From Bacteroidota bacterium (lineage in GTDB: Bacteria; Bacteroidota; Bacteroidia; Cytophagales; Cyclobacteriaceae): DNA of 33,921 bases. Positions 22,986 through 31,183 of the stretch are shown piece after piece; position 1 is the stretch's first letter; each line of letters starts with the position of its first letter. Location: assembly GCA_013285945.1 (NCBI GenBank), contig JABDGP010000036.1, positions 1 through 33,921 on the forward strand, given 5' to 3'. The position numbers and the translations under genes are program-made. The notes below the pieces were generated by a model. That model saw only the letters and a list, made by a program, of their open reading frames with translations. It was not told the DNA's origin and did not search any database.

Positions 22986-24335
22986 ATGACCAAAACCAAA
23001 AAAGAGAAGGACAAAAAGATCTTCGTCCTCGATACCTCAGTTATCATTTACGAACACAACAGCATCCTCAACTTTGACGAACACGACATCGGGATACCGA
23101 TCACGGTGCTGGAAGAACTTGACAATTTTAAGAAAGGTAACGACACTAAAAATTTTGAGGCACGCGAGTTCATTCGCCTTATAGATAAGTTGGCCAAAAA
23201 CCAAATGCTCCATCAATGGAACCCCATTAATGGAAAAGGCAAAGGCAATTTTAAAGTTGTTATGGATACCGGCGGCACCAGTCAGTTAGATGCCAATAAA
23301 GTATTTAATGAAGACAAGGCCGATCACCGGATTTTGAATGCGGCTTTGTTGTTGCAAAAGGAAGAGAAGGGCAAGAAGGTGATCTTAATCAGCAAAGACA
23401 TCAACCTGCGTCTTAAGGCAAAGGCTCTGGGCTTGCAGGCTGAGGATTATACCACAGGAAAGATTCAAAATATCAGTTCGCTCCATACCGGGCGTACGGT
23501 AATCGACAATACCCCATCAGATGCAATTGATTTGATTTATGAAAAAGGCTATTGCCCGCCCAATGAGGTTTTGGGAAAGGAAAAGCCTATGAAAAATCAC
23601 TACTACATCTTAAGAAGTGGTAAAAAATCAGTGCTCGCGTTTTATAATTCGGCCAACGGCATGGTTGAACAAGTAGAGAAGCGAAACGCCTATGGAATCA
23701 AACCGCGTAATGCCGAACAGGCTTTCGCCATTCACGCAGTGCTGAAACCAGAAATTAAACTCGTTTCGATGCAAGGTGTGGCTGGCACTGGCAAAACATT
23801 AATTGCACTTGCAGCTGCCTTGGAGCAAAAACGGGAGTATAAGCAGATCTATCTGGCAAGGCCAATTGTGCCACTGAGTAATAAAGACATTGGTTATTTG
23901 CCAGGTGATATAAAATCTAAGCTGAATCCCTACATGGAGCCGCTGTGGGACAATTTGAAGTTCATCCAGAATCAATATAGCGAAAGTGACAAGGAATATT
24001 CGAAGATCACCGAAATGGTAACGAATGAGAAACTGGTTATTACTCCGCTGGCTTACATCCGCGGAAGGAGCTTATCGAATATCTGTTTCATTGTGGATGA
24101 AGCTCAGAACCTGACACCTCATGAAGTGAAAACTATCATCACCAGAGCGGGTGAAAACACGAAAATCATTTTTACGGGCGACATTCACCAGATTGATACT
24201 CCGTACCTCGATTCTCAAAGCAACGGCCTTTCCTACCTGATCGACCGGCTGAAAGACCACGAACTATATGCGCACGTAACTCTGGAAAAAGGAGAGCGGA
24301 GTGAACTCGCTAACCTCGCTAATGAGCTGTTGTAA
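22986..24335 (+). CDS. phoH: PIN domain-PhoH family ATPase
   Basis: The 449-residue protein has an N-terminal PIN RNase domain (about 10-150) with the acidic residues in FVLDTSV (Asp16), the EEL segment near 43-45 and the HRIL...SKD region. The PhoH NTPase domain follows (about 235-445) with Walker A GVAGTGKT at 264-271 and Walker B VDEAQN at 370-375. The PIN-PhoH (PhoH2-like) arrangement has been described as an ATP-dependent RNA-unwinding ribonuclease in mycobacteria. The role here is inferred from that. All key motifs are intact. It stands as a single-gene unit after a strong hairpin. Confidence 0.92.
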   Translation: MTKTKKEKDKKIFVLDTSVIIYEHNSILNFDEHDIGIPITVLEELDNFKKGNDTKNFEAREFIRLIDKLAKNQMLHQWNPINGKGKGNFKVVMDTGGTSQLDANKVFNEDKADHRILNAALLLQKEEKGKKVILISKDINLRLKAKALGLQAEDYTTGKIQNISSLHTGRTVIDNTPSDAIDLIYEKGYCPPNEVLGKEKPMKNHYYILRSGKKSVLAFYNSANGMVEQVEKRNAYGIKPRNAEQAFAIHAVLKPEIKLVSMQGVAGTGKTLIALAAALEQKREYKQIYLARPIVPLSNKDIGYLPGDIKSKLNPYMEPLWDNLKFIQNQYSESDKEYSKITEMVTNEKLVITPLAYIRGRSLSNICFIVDEAQNLTPHEVKTIITRAGENTKIIFTGDIHQIDTPYLDSQSNGLSYLIDRLKDHELYAHVTLEKGERSELANLANELL

Positions 24336-24414
24336 CTTACGTCTTCATATCTTACCTAAGGTTGCAAGGTTTGAATCGAAATTGATGAAAAAGTGTCTGG
24401 CTGGCTCTTTAAAG

Positions 24415-24447
24415 AGGGTATTTTGGAATTCTATCCAAAATAGCCCT
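24415..24447. other. Intergenic inverted repeat (13-bp arms)
   Basis: AGGGTATTTTGGA (24415-24427) pairs with TCCAAAATAGCCCT (24434-24447), with one bulged G, across a 6-nt loop ATTCTA. No T-run follows, so it is not a typical terminator. It lies in the 253-nt gap between phoH and the small gene at 24589; I see no other feature in that gap. Confidence 0.6.
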
Positions 24448-24588
24448 GTAATGTTTCCGGTTCAGACCAATGTATTTTCCAGCACTTATACAGGCCGCAA
24501 CCTGATCTTATGTGAGGTTTTTCGGGCTCATTTCATTAAGCCAATTACTTCCTGTTCCTTTGTCGTATAAAGCACAAAATAAAAGTCT

Positions 24589-24840
24589 ATGTTGTTCAAA
24601 TGGGGATTTAAATACTTTTCATTAGCCAAGCAATTGGAGTACTTGCGTGAGCATGGAATTATGCTGGGATCGCGCGTGCGCAACGATCGCAAAGTATTTC
24701 TTTACATGGTGAAAAGTATTTTCGTGGAGGTCATTTACAAGAATGACAGTATCGAAAGGGAGGCCGAACGGCTTGAGGTTTTTAACAACCTTAACCATCT
24801 TAACCAATACCTTGAAAAGGAGTTTAAGACCTCCTTTTAA
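24589..24840 (+). CDS. Conserved small hypothetical protein, 83 aa
   Basis: The 83-residue protein begins MLFKWGFKYFSLAKQLEYLR and has a basic centre (GSRVRNDRKVFLYMVKSIFV) and a helical, charged C-terminus (NLNHLNQYLEKEF). There is no signal peptide or obvious catalytic motif. I recall similar short proteins from Cytophagales but know no function. Real coding is supported by coherent amphipathic helices, lack of rare stretches, and a stop just 5 nt before the convergent sucD stop. No promoter was recognised in the upstream gap. Confidence 0.65.
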   Translation: MLFKWGFKYFSLAKQLEYLREHGIMLGSRVRNDRKVFLYMVKSIFVEVIYKNDSIEREAERLEVFNNLNHLNQYLEKEFKTSF

Positions 24841-24845
24841 GCAGC

Positions 24846-25721
24846 TTATTTTCCAAGAGCTTTAAGCATGGTGTCGCCAATAAGAGCAGGCGATTCAACC
24901 ACGAATATTCCACATTCGCGCATCACTTTCATTTTGGCCGCGGCCGTATCTTCAGCACCACCGATGATTGCACCTGCATGACCCATTCTCCTGCCGGGAG
25001 GAGCTGTTTGACCGGCTATGAACCCTACCACGGGCTTTTTATTTCCATTTTCCTTAATCCAACGTGCGGCTACCGGCTCGTAACTACCACCAATTTCACC
25101 AATCATTACAATCCCTTCAGTTTCGGGGTCATTCATTAATAATTCAACTGCATCTTTAGTTGGAGTGCCGATGATAGGATCGCCGCCTATCCCGATGGCA
25201 GTCGTAATTCCCAAACCGGCTTTTACAATTTGATCAGCCGCTTCGTAGGTCAGCGTACCTGATTTAGAAACGATGCCGATTTTCCCTTTCTTAAATACAA
25301 AGCCCGGCATTATGCCAACTTTAGCTTCACCCGGAGTAATTACACCTGGGCAGTTCGGGCCGATCAAAATAGCGTTATGGTCTTTTACATATTGTTTGGC
25401 CGTCATCATATCTTTTACAGGAATCCCTTCGGTGATAGCTACAATTACCTTGATGCCGGCTTCTGCTGCTTCCATGATAGAGTCTGCGGCAAATGCGGGT
25501 GGCACGAATATAATCGATACATCTGCTCCTGTTTTCTCTACCGATTCTTTCACGGTATTAAATACAGGACGACCCAAGTGCATTTGCCCGCCTTTGCCCG
25601 GTGTAACACCGCCGACCACGTTGGTGCCATACTCAATCATTTGTCCGGCATGGAAGGTGCCTTCAGTTCCGGTGAACCCCTGCACGATAACCCGTGAATC
25701 TTTATTGACCAAAACGCTCAT
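24846..25721 (-). CDS. sucD: Succinate-CoA ligase (ADP-forming) subunit alpha
   Basis: The 291-residue protein carries the CoA-binding Rossmann region ([20 protein letters not shown]), [13 protein letters not shown], and the active-site GHAGAIIGG with the phosphorylated His at 248. It forms the alpha subunit that, with SucC, makes succinyl-CoA and succinate interconvert with substrate-level phosphorylation in the citric acid cycle. All features and length are normal. sucC is not adjacent; the split arrangement is common in this phylum. It has its own promoter with near-consensus boxes. Confidence 0.97.
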   Translation of the reverse strand: MSVLVNKDSRVIVQGFTGTEGTFHAGQMIEYGTNVVGGVTPGKGGQMHLGRPVFNTVKESVEKTGADVSIIFVPPAFAADSIMEAAEAGIKVIVAITEGIPVKDMMTAKQYVKDHNAILIGPNCPGVITPGEAKVGIMPGFVFKKGKIGIVSKSGTLTYEAADQIVKAGLGITTAIGIGGDPIIGTPTKDAVELLMNDPETEGIVMIGEIGGSYEPVAARWIKENGNKKPVVGFIAGQTAPPGRRMGHAGAIIGGAEDTAAAKMKVMRECGIFVVESPALIGDTMLKALGK

Positions 25722-25741
25722 AAATAGAAAAGTTAGTTCAG

Positions 25742-25772
25742 CAAAATTAGGATAATTCCTGTGGCAGCCAAG
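25742..25772 (-). promoter_or_regulatory. sucD promoter (CTTG-N19-TAATTTTG)
   Basis: On the minus strand CTTG (25769-25772) is followed by exactly 19 nt and then TAATTTTG (25742-25749), an exact -7 box with one mismatch in the -33 TTTG. The leader to the ATG at 25721 would be about 15 nt. The promoter abuts the T-run of the preceding terminator. Confidence 0.65.
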
Positions 25773-25773
25773 A

Positions 25774-25807
25774 AATAAAAAAGCCTTCCCGGATTAGGGG
25801 AAGGCTT
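25774..25807 (-). terminator. Intrinsic terminator of the FecR/TPR protein gene
   Basis: AAGCCTTCCC (25781-25790) and GGGAAGGCTT (25798-25807) form a perfect 10-bp stem around a 7-nt loop. Read on the minus strand it is followed by a run of T (25774-25780). It lies 23 nt past the stop at 25830. Confidence 0.85.
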
Positions 25808-25829
25808 GACTAAATTTATAACACTTCTT

Positions 25830-26729
25830 TTACTTGGCTGCCTTAAGTTTATTCCGGAGAAGGAACTCTTCGTATCCGTCTTTATAAGTAGGATTTTCAG
25901 GATCCATTTTAATGGCCATCTCATAGCAGGTAATGGCATCAATAAAAAGTTTGTTCTGTTCATAGAAACCGGCCAACAAATATTTATCGAATGCAGTCTC
26001 CTCTTTCATATCGGCAGTTGTTTCAGCCAATTGTTTTTTGATAGTCTCGTACCTGCCGGGAGACAATTTTTTAATTAAGTGTTGCTCTGATTTACTTTTA
26101 GCATCGGCTTTGGAACGTACTTCCACAAGAATTGCAGATTCATTGGCAAATTTCGGGTCGCTCAAATCAACTTGTACTGTTGTTTCAGGCGTTTCAATTT
26201 TTGACAATTCTTCATCAAACATGTTTTTCATTGAAACGATATACGGAGCGCCGCCTTTGGCAGCTTCCCAATTGATTATAGCTTTGGTGTTGAAAATTTC
26301 AGCATATTGATTTTCTGGCAAAAATACTTTAATGTCTTCCAAACCACGGTGAACGGCCCCGGTGGCACTCAGCCTGTTTTTCTTGGATTCGGCCGAATTG
26401 CTGCTCAAAATAAAATCAGTGTATTTATTGAGCACACTTGATCCTGTGCCCACTTTTGCGGCTAGGTCTGCTACTTTGTAATTACCAGCTTGCTTTACTT
26501 CTAATGGTTTACCAGATACGTGTACTAATCCTACCGATGAATTTTCGGAAATCTTTAATTCGTCTCCCGACTTAAGCTGAGCTCCGGTTTTAATTGATTG
26601 CCAGGCATCGCCCGATTTTACTTCATTTGCACCCTTGTTTGCCAACACCCGAAAGGTGTAGTCCTGGGCGCGTGTCAGGAACGAGATTAAGAATAAGCCA
26701 CTTACGATAAGAATTTTACCTTTTTTCAT
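25830..26729 (-). CDS. Secreted FecR-like protein with a C-terminal TPR
   Basis: The product has 299 residues from the ATG at 26729, which opens a signal peptide (MKKGKILIVSGLFLISFLTRAQ); a longer reading to 26777 places this signal internally and is rejected. Residues about 23-90 look like a FecR-type beta domain (a run ending SGDELKI, then VGLVHVSGKPLEV). The middle has an Ig-like stretch with IINWEAAKGGAPY, and about 245-285 carries a TPR-like pair (AFDKYLLAGFYEQNKLFID, ITCYEMAIKMDPENPTY). FecR-domain proteins of this kind often stand beside CHASE2 genes, as here (86-nt gap). The likely role is as periplasmic partner of the CHASE2 protein; this is inference. Confidence 0.75.
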   Translation of the reverse strand: MKKGKILIVSGLFLISFLTRAQDYTFRVLANKGANEVKSGDAWQSIKTGAQLKSGDELKISENSSVGLVHVSGKPLEVKQAGNYKVADLAAKVGTGSSVLNKYTDFILSSNSAESKKNRLSATGAVHRGLEDIKVFLPENQYAEIFNTKAIINWEAAKGGAPYIVSMKNMFDEELSKIETPETTVQVDLSDPKFANESAILVEVRSKADAKSKSEQHLIKKLSPGRYETIKKQLAETTADMKEETAFDKYLLAGFYEQNKLFIDAITCYEMAIKMDPENPTYKDGYEEFLLRNKLKAAK

Positions 26730-26815
26730 GGTTTGTGTTTGTGTTTTACTATACGAAATTACTAAAAATCGTGCCATCGGGCCGATTTATTTGTAGACAT
26801 TAATATGTGATCCCA

Positions 26816-28150
26816 TCAATTGGTAAGTCCGTGTTCTCGCTTCTTTTTACGGGCTTCTACACGGGTTTCTATCTCTCGCTGCACCGATTTGAAGATATCA
26901 TAACAAGGGCCAATCAATGCCGAAACTGCAAGCGCGATTGATAAGTCAAGCTTAAAAGTGAAACTGGCAAAACAGTAAACAACTAAACCGGAAATAATAA
27001 GGATTTGCAAGACCTGAATGAGAACAGACATGGCGTCAAACCAAACCGGAAGCTTCTCATCAATCACGATGAACAAAGCAACCGTCAGTATACTTAATAT
27101 GATGGCAATGGCAATTTTCTCCCAGTCTGCAAGTTCACCAACGTAGTCCTCATTTAAAATCATAGCTACAATATTCGCATGAACGACAACTCCAAACATA
27201 TCAGGATTAGCTCGTCCAGCCACCTTTTTATTCAATGGTGTGAAGTACTTATCTTCCCAGGCAGGATCTCCAAAGTAGTCTCCAAGAAATCCCATGATGA
27301 CAATTTTGTCCTTGAATAAATCAGGAAAAAAATCTCCGTTTTTAAGCTGGTCAATATCGAGTGCATAAAACATGAGTCGGAAATTAGTTGTCTCAATATC
27401 TTTTTTTTGTAAGCTTCTTAAGCGTACATCCAGCAACTCAACATTGCCACGATAGTTTACAATCTCTTCATCATTACCCCTGGCAAAAAGTCTATTGGTT
27501 TTAGTAGAATCAAATTTGCGCGCCATTTCTACCGCAAACGAGTACTCATCTTTGCCATTAACTTTTACTTTAGGAAGAAATGAACGGCATTGTTTTACGT
27601 CCTCCTGGTAATCGGCATTGGTAGGAAAATTAGCAAATGCGTTAGAGGCATATGGGCTGAAAAGTGGATCCGAATATTCGATAGAGTCATAAAAGTCAAT
27701 GGCCTCGGGATTATTGGAAGTCAAGTTTTTCTGCAAAAGTTTAGAAACCAACACCACGTTGCCTGCCTCTTGAATAGCGTTGCTCAATAAGAGGTTTCCC
27801 ATTGTATCTAGAAGAGCGGGACAATTAATAGAGTCTCGCAATCCACCTTCGCAATTAAAAAATCCATCTATGCCAATTACTTTGGGATGGAATTGTTTAA
27901 TAACCTGAATTTGCTCTGCTATTTCTCTTCGCGATATGTGTCCAATGTTTACAAGAACAATTCGTTCATCAACCAAAGGCTCAGGACGAAGATTGGAGAA
28001 AGCATAATCGGTCATTTCAAAATCACTAAGTGCCTGTGAAACCGGATCAAAAGCATTGAATAACTTTAAGTCTGAAATGATGGAAACCGCCCACATCATA
28101 AAAAATACGAATACCGTAACGTAAACGCATTGCAACCAAAATTTGACCAT
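26816..28150 (-). CDS. CHASE2-domain membrane protein without a recognisable output domain
   Basis: The product has 444 residues from the ATG at 28150 (the frame can be extended two codons to a TTG). One N-terminal membrane segment (about 5-25) is followed by a periplasmic CHASE2 sensor domain (about 45-340): VLVNIG..SRREIAEQI, VIGIDGFF, the NYRGN strand, KDKIVIMGFLGDY and a closing GVVVHANIVAMIL. Three membrane segments near 345-365, 370-392 and 395-418 complete the canonical CHASE2 layout. Normally a kinase, cyclase or similar enzyme follows. Here only about 25 basic and acidic residues remain (SVQREIETRVEARKKKREHG). It is divergent from meaB with a 54-nt gap containing a perfect palindrome. 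Confidence 0.82.
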   Translation of the reverse strand: MVKFWLQCVYVTVFVFFMMWAVSIISDLKLFNAFDPVSQALSDFEMTDYAFSNLRPEPLVDERIVLVNIGHISRREIAEQIQVIKQFHPKVIGIDGFFNCEGGLRDSINCPALLDTMGNLLLSNAIQEAGNVVLVSKLLQKNLTSNNPEAIDFYDSIEYSDPLFSPYASNAFANFPTNADYQEDVKQCRSFLPKVKVNGKDEYSFAVEMARKFDSTKTNRLFARGNDEEIVNYRGNVELLDVRLRSLQKKDIETTNFRLMFYALDIDQLKNGDFFPDLFKDKIVIMGFLGDYFGDPAWEDKYFTPLNKKVAGRANPDMFGVVVHANIVAMILNEDYVGELADWEKIAIAIILSILTVALFIVIDEKLPVWFDAMSVLIQVLQILIISGLVVYCFASFTFKLDLSIALAVSALIGPCYDIFKSVQREIETRVEARKKKREHGLTN

Positions 28151-28167
28151 AAGCAAGTGGTTATTCA

Positions 28168-28185
28168 GTAAATTTAGAAATTTAC
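28168..28185. promoter_or_regulatory. Perfect palindrome in the divergent CHASE2/meaB gap
   Basis: GTAAATTT-AG-AAATTTAC has perfect 8-bp arms with a 2-nt spacer, in the middle of the 54-nt divergent intergenic region. Each arm contains TAAATTT, so on each strand it resembles a -7 box (TAAATTTA on plus, TAAATTTC on minus). It may be a symmetric divergent promoter or a dimeric operator. Confidence 0.5.
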
Positions 28186-28204
28186 GTCAATCCGGTATAA
28201 AGCA

Positions 28205-29200
28205 TTGAAACACGTCTTTAAACAGAAATCGCCATTAAAACAGTTTGTATCCGAACTGCTGAGTGGAAATACAGTTACTCTGGCACGTGCAATTACGCTT
28301 TGCGAAAGTCAAAAGACTGCAGACCGAAAAAAGGCGAATGATCTTCTGCAAGAAATTTTGCCGCATACTGGTAGATCGTTGCGCATTGGCATCACTGGTT
28401 CACCAGGGGTAGGCAAGAGCACATTTATTGATGCGTTTGGAAAAAGCCTTACCTCTTTGGGGAAGAAAGTTTCAGTATTGGCGATTGATCCGAGTAGCGC
28501 TAAAACGAAAGGAAGTATTTTAGGCGATCGCACCCGCATGGAAGAACTCTCCAAAGATCCTTTGGCCTTTATCCGCCCGACAGCAACGGGAAATTCATTA
28601 GGTGGTGTAGCCGACAAAACGCGTGAAGCTATTCTATTGTGTGAAGCTGCCGGATATGAAATTATAATTGTAGAAACCGTAGGTGTTGGCCAATCTGAAA
28701 CTACTGTGCGTGGCATGGTGGATTTTTTTCTATTGTTGCAGCTGGCTGGTGCGGGAGATGAACTGCAGGGAATTAAAAAAGGAATTATGGAAATGGCCGA
28801 TGGTCTGGTTATTACCAAAGCCGATGGAGAAAATGAAAAACGCGCGCGACAGGCGCAGACAGAGTTTCAACATGCGCTTCATTTGTTTCAGCCTTCTGAA
28901 CTTGGCTGGACTCCCAAAGTATTGACATGTTCGGCACTTGAGAAAAAAGGGATTGACGAAATTTGGAAGCTGATAGAGGCGTTTCATTCGTTCACAACCA
29001 AAAATAAATCATTTCGGAAAAACAGAGACAGGCAAAATCTTTCATGGTTTCACGAAAGCATAGATTCCTTATTGAAAAGAGACATATTTCAGTCATCGAA
29101 GTATTCAACCAAAATTAAATCTATGGAGAAGAAAATCAGCTCCGGAAAAATAATGCCATCACTGGCAGCAGACGAAATTTTGAAAATGTTATTGAAATGA
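28205..29200 (+). CDS. meaB: Methylmalonyl-CoA mutase-associated GTPase MeaB
   Basis: The 331-residue G3E-family GTPase has Walker A GSPGVGKS at 65-72, LAIDPSSAKTKGSILGDRTRM, VETVGVGQSE and the base-recognition TKAD. MeaB protects and reloads the B12-dependent methylmalonyl-CoA mutase with adenosylcobalamin. The start must be the TTG at 28205: an in-frame TAG lies 10 codons upstream at 28175-28177, no ATG intervenes, and the next downstream ATG would remove family N-terminal sequence and the P-loop. It converges on the cobalamin operon with 24 nt between the stops, a fitting neighbourhood. The mutase genes are not in the window. Confidence 0.93.
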   Translation: MKHVFKQKSPLKQFVSELLSGNTVTLARAITLCESQKTADRKKANDLLQEILPHTGRSLRIGITGSPGVGKSTFIDAFGKSLTSLGKKVSVLAIDPSSAKTKGSILGDRTRMEELSKDPLAFIRPTATGNSLGGVADKTREAILLCEAAGYEIIIVETVGVGQSETTVRGMVDFFLLLQLAGAGDELQGIKKGIMEMADGLVITKADGENEKRARQAQTEFQHALHLFQPSELGWTPKVLTCSALEKKGIDEIWKLIEAFHSFTTKNKSFRKNRDRQNLSWFHESIDSLLKRDIFQSSKYSTKIKSMEKKISSGKIMPSLAADEILKMLLK

Positions 29201-29224
29201 CGCCTAAGAGTTCTGTTCGTTCAT

Positions 29225-29947
29225 TTAAATAATACTCCGACTCAAATCCTGAAACCAAAATCGACTGACCATTGGTTTGATTGACCCATCCGGGTGCGTT
29301 ATTTTATAATTATAATCTTTCGCTACCCACTGTCCGGTAGAAATCAGAACAGGATTGTTAAAAATTGGGCCATCGAAAACAAACGTGTGGAACTCGCCAT
29401 TTTCTCCGCAAGGATCAACTTCGGCTGGAAGTGAATTGATGAAATGCTTGTCGTAGAGACTTGGTGTCAACGGCTCAACAAAATATTTCGCATCTGCAGA
29501 ACAAATGACAGCTTTGAATCCTGCTTTAATAAATCGCGCTGCCAACAGATGACTTTCTTGTTTCCATAATGGAAAAATAGCCTCAAGTCCACATTGATCA
29601 AGTAATCTTTCTCTGAAGACCCTTAAGTCTTCCAAAAAGATGTCTCCAAAGATTATTTTTCCTATGCCAGCCTTTTTTAAACTCTGATAATATTCTCTCA
29701 TCCGCGTTTCATATGCTTCATGATTCATGGACGAAGGGACAAAAATTTTGTCGAGCATTAGGCCAATGGATTTAGCTTGTTGCTCGATCAACGATTGACT
29801 CACTCCATGTAAGCCAACTCTACCCGTATCTTCATTAAAACAAGTGTGTAGACTGCGAATTTCGTATTGCTGCGAGTGGAGAATTTCATGCAGCGCCATC
29901 GAGCAATCCTTTCCTCCACTCCAGCTTACAGATACTTTCTCTTTCAA
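29225..29947 (-). CDS. DUF71/COG2102 ATP pyrophosphatase (diphthine-ammonia ligase-like), B12-linked subfamily
   Basis: The product has 240 residues from a TTG at 29945-29947. The PP-loop SGGKDCS is at 10-16, followed by HGV, GDIFLEDLRVFRERLL, and the CGENGEFHTFVFDGP signature of the family. The family includes eukaryotic Dph6, but bacteria lack diphthamide. A comparative-genomics study by de Crecy-Lagard and colleagues proposed that a bacterial subgroup acts in B12 salvage, probably forming an amide. The genomic setting here supports this: it is the last gene of a riboswitch-preceded btuB operon. The TTG overlaps the TGA of the preceding small gene (TTGA), supporting this start over a GTG at 30004 that would overlap that gene by 61 nt. 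Confidence 0.87.
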   Translation of the reverse strand: MKEKVSVSWSGGKDCSMALHEILHSQQYEIRSLHTCFNEDTGRVGLHGVSQSLIEQQAKSIGLMLDKIFVPSSMNHEAYETRMREYYQSLKKAGIGKIIFGDIFLEDLRVFRERLLDQCGLEAIFPLWKQESHLLAARFIKAGFKAVICSADAKYFVEPLTPSLYDKHFINSLPAEVDPCGENGEFHTFVFDGPIFNNPVLISTGQWVAKDYNYKITHPDGSIKPMVSRFWFQDLSRSII

Positions 29948-30114
29948 CTCTTCTTTTCTTTGACAAACCCGTAAGGACAGTGTCTGCAATTGCTCTTGCA
30001 ACACGATCCTCGCTTGAGATGATATTTTTCAGTAAAAACCATCAATCCATTTTCCCAGTAATAATCCTGGTCATCGATTAATAGTTTTGACTTTTTTGAA
30101 TCTTCCTCTTTCAT
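29944..30114 (-). CDS. DUF5522-type small Cys-rich protein inside the cobalamin operon
   Basis: The 56-residue protein is encoded between two larger genes and is easily missed. Its ATG (30112-30114) shares one base with the TAA of the upstream propeller gene (TAATG), and its TGA overlaps the TTG of the next gene. The sequence has an acidic/basic N-terminus, then YYWENGLMVFTEKYHLKRG (19-36) and a CCxxxCxxC motif (Cys38, 39, 43, 46) ending HCPYGF. This matches my memory of DUF5522, a short family with a CRHCPYG core. The four cysteines and His45 suggest a bound metal ion. Function is unknown; the overlaps on both sides indicate translational coupling with B12 genes. Confidence 0.85.
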   Translation of the reverse strand: MKEEDSKKSKLLIDDQDYYWENGLMVFTEKYHLKRGSCCKSNCRHCPYGFVKEKKS

Positions 30115-31181
30115 TATTTAAATACAATCTGAGAAGGTGTGATCCCCGCTGCAAATGATGTTTTCTTGGTGCCATCGGAGCCATAAACATAAACTGATCC
30201 GGCGGTAGAATAATTTAAGGCATCACCAACATAAATGTCGCCATTTGTAGGATTGACGGCAAGGGTGTTGAGTGTGACAACGTCGGTGGCATTTATGAAG
30301 GATGATGTCGATGCTGTAGTGGCATCAATTGTAATTTTATAAATCAAACTATTTACCGAATAATATAGTGTCTTCTTATCAGGTGTAATGCCAAGGCTGT
30401 TTCCAGGATTTGCACTTAAGTTTATCGTTTGCTCAATTGCAAAAGTTGAAGGATTTACACGAAAGAGTTTCCCGTCATTGCCTGCAAAAGTTCCTGTGGT
30501 AACTACCCAAAGTTTGTTATTGGCATCCAGCACCATGCCGGCTGGGCCCGCCGCCAGCGTAAATTGATTCACTCGTTTGTCAATTGAAGGATCAATAACA
30601 GATACCGTACTTGATCCCCCAAAATTATTATTGGAGGCAAATAAGTATTTGCCGTTGTACAAAAGATTTTCTACACCTAAATCGGTAGTGATAGTGTCAA
30701 CCAACTGAAGTGTTTTTGTGTCCATCACAAGTAAATACGATTTTACTAAATCAAAATTAGAATCGTAAGGACCCCAAACGCTGATGTATGCTTTACCATT
30801 AATCACCTGAAGATATTGAGGCTTGTCAAGTTTTGGATCAGAAAACGTGTTGTTTAATTTAAAAGTGTTGTTATCTACAATTTCTATTTTATCGCTGCCA
30901 TTGAGAACCAAATAGCCAACATCACCATCAAGCGTAATGGACTGCAACACATCACCTGAAAACGACCCATTCACATTTTTATAAATTGTTTGTTCAGCTA
31001 GACTGGTTGAAGTGTTGTAATAGGTAACATCGCCATTGGCCGAACCGAAATTCCCCTGGTTAGCAACCAAAACGCCAGTCTGATATTTCCCTTTTACAGG
31101 ATCGCTGCTTTTGTTACAACCAATAATAGAGAACGAAGCCGCCAATGCTATTAACAAACTTGATTTAAAATTGATTTTCAT
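30114..31181 (-). CDS. btuG: Beta-propeller surface lipoprotein, BtuG-like (DUF5074)
   Basis: The 355-residue lipoprotein (lipobox IIGC, Cys22) is made of repeating beta-blade units with strand pairs such as GKAYISVWGPY, LLVMDTKTLQLVDTI, STVSVIDPSIDKRV, LWVVTTGT and LKSL-free SLGITPDKKTLYYSV. This is the pattern of YncE/DUF5074 seven-bladed propellers. In Bacteroides thetaiotaomicron the BtuG lipoprotein of this type is surface-exposed, caps BtuB and binds B12 with extreme affinity. The position 2 nt after the riboswitch-preceded TonB receptor gene supports the same role. The symbol is assigned from fold plus context; sequence identity to BtuG could not be measured. Confidence 0.8.
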   Translation of the reverse strand: MKINFKSSLLIALAASFSIIGCNKSSDPVKGKYQTGVLVANQGNFGSANGDVTYYNTSTSLAEQTIYKNVNGSFSGDVLQSITLDGDVGYLVLNGSDKIEIVDNNTFKLNNTFSDPKLDKPQYLQVINGKAYISVWGPYDSNFDLVKSYLLVMDTKTLQLVDTITTDLGVENLLYNGKYLFASNNNFGGSSTVSVIDPSIDKRVNQFTLAAGPAGMVLDANNKLWVVTTGTFAGNDGKLFRVNPSTFAIEQTINLSANPGNSLGITPDKKTLYYSVNSLIYKITIDATTASTSSFINATDVVTLNTLAVNPTNGDIYVGDALNYSTAGSVYVYGSDGTKKTSFAAGITPSQIVFK

Positions 31182-31183
31182 GA

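Noticed and set aside
24301..24570. An 89-codon open frame after phoH
   Set aside because: It starts inside the phoH end in another frame, has no recognisable features, and crosses an inverted repeat.
25273..25755. A 160-codon plus-strand frame opposite sucD
   Set aside because: It is antisense to the well-conserved sucD gene and its residue content mirrors that gene.
29948..30004. A GTG start for the DUF71 gene giving 19 more residues
   Set aside because: It would overlap the DUF5522 gene by 61 nt, and the extra residues are the DUF5522 3' end read in another frame. The TTG overlapping the TGA fits the family N-terminus better.
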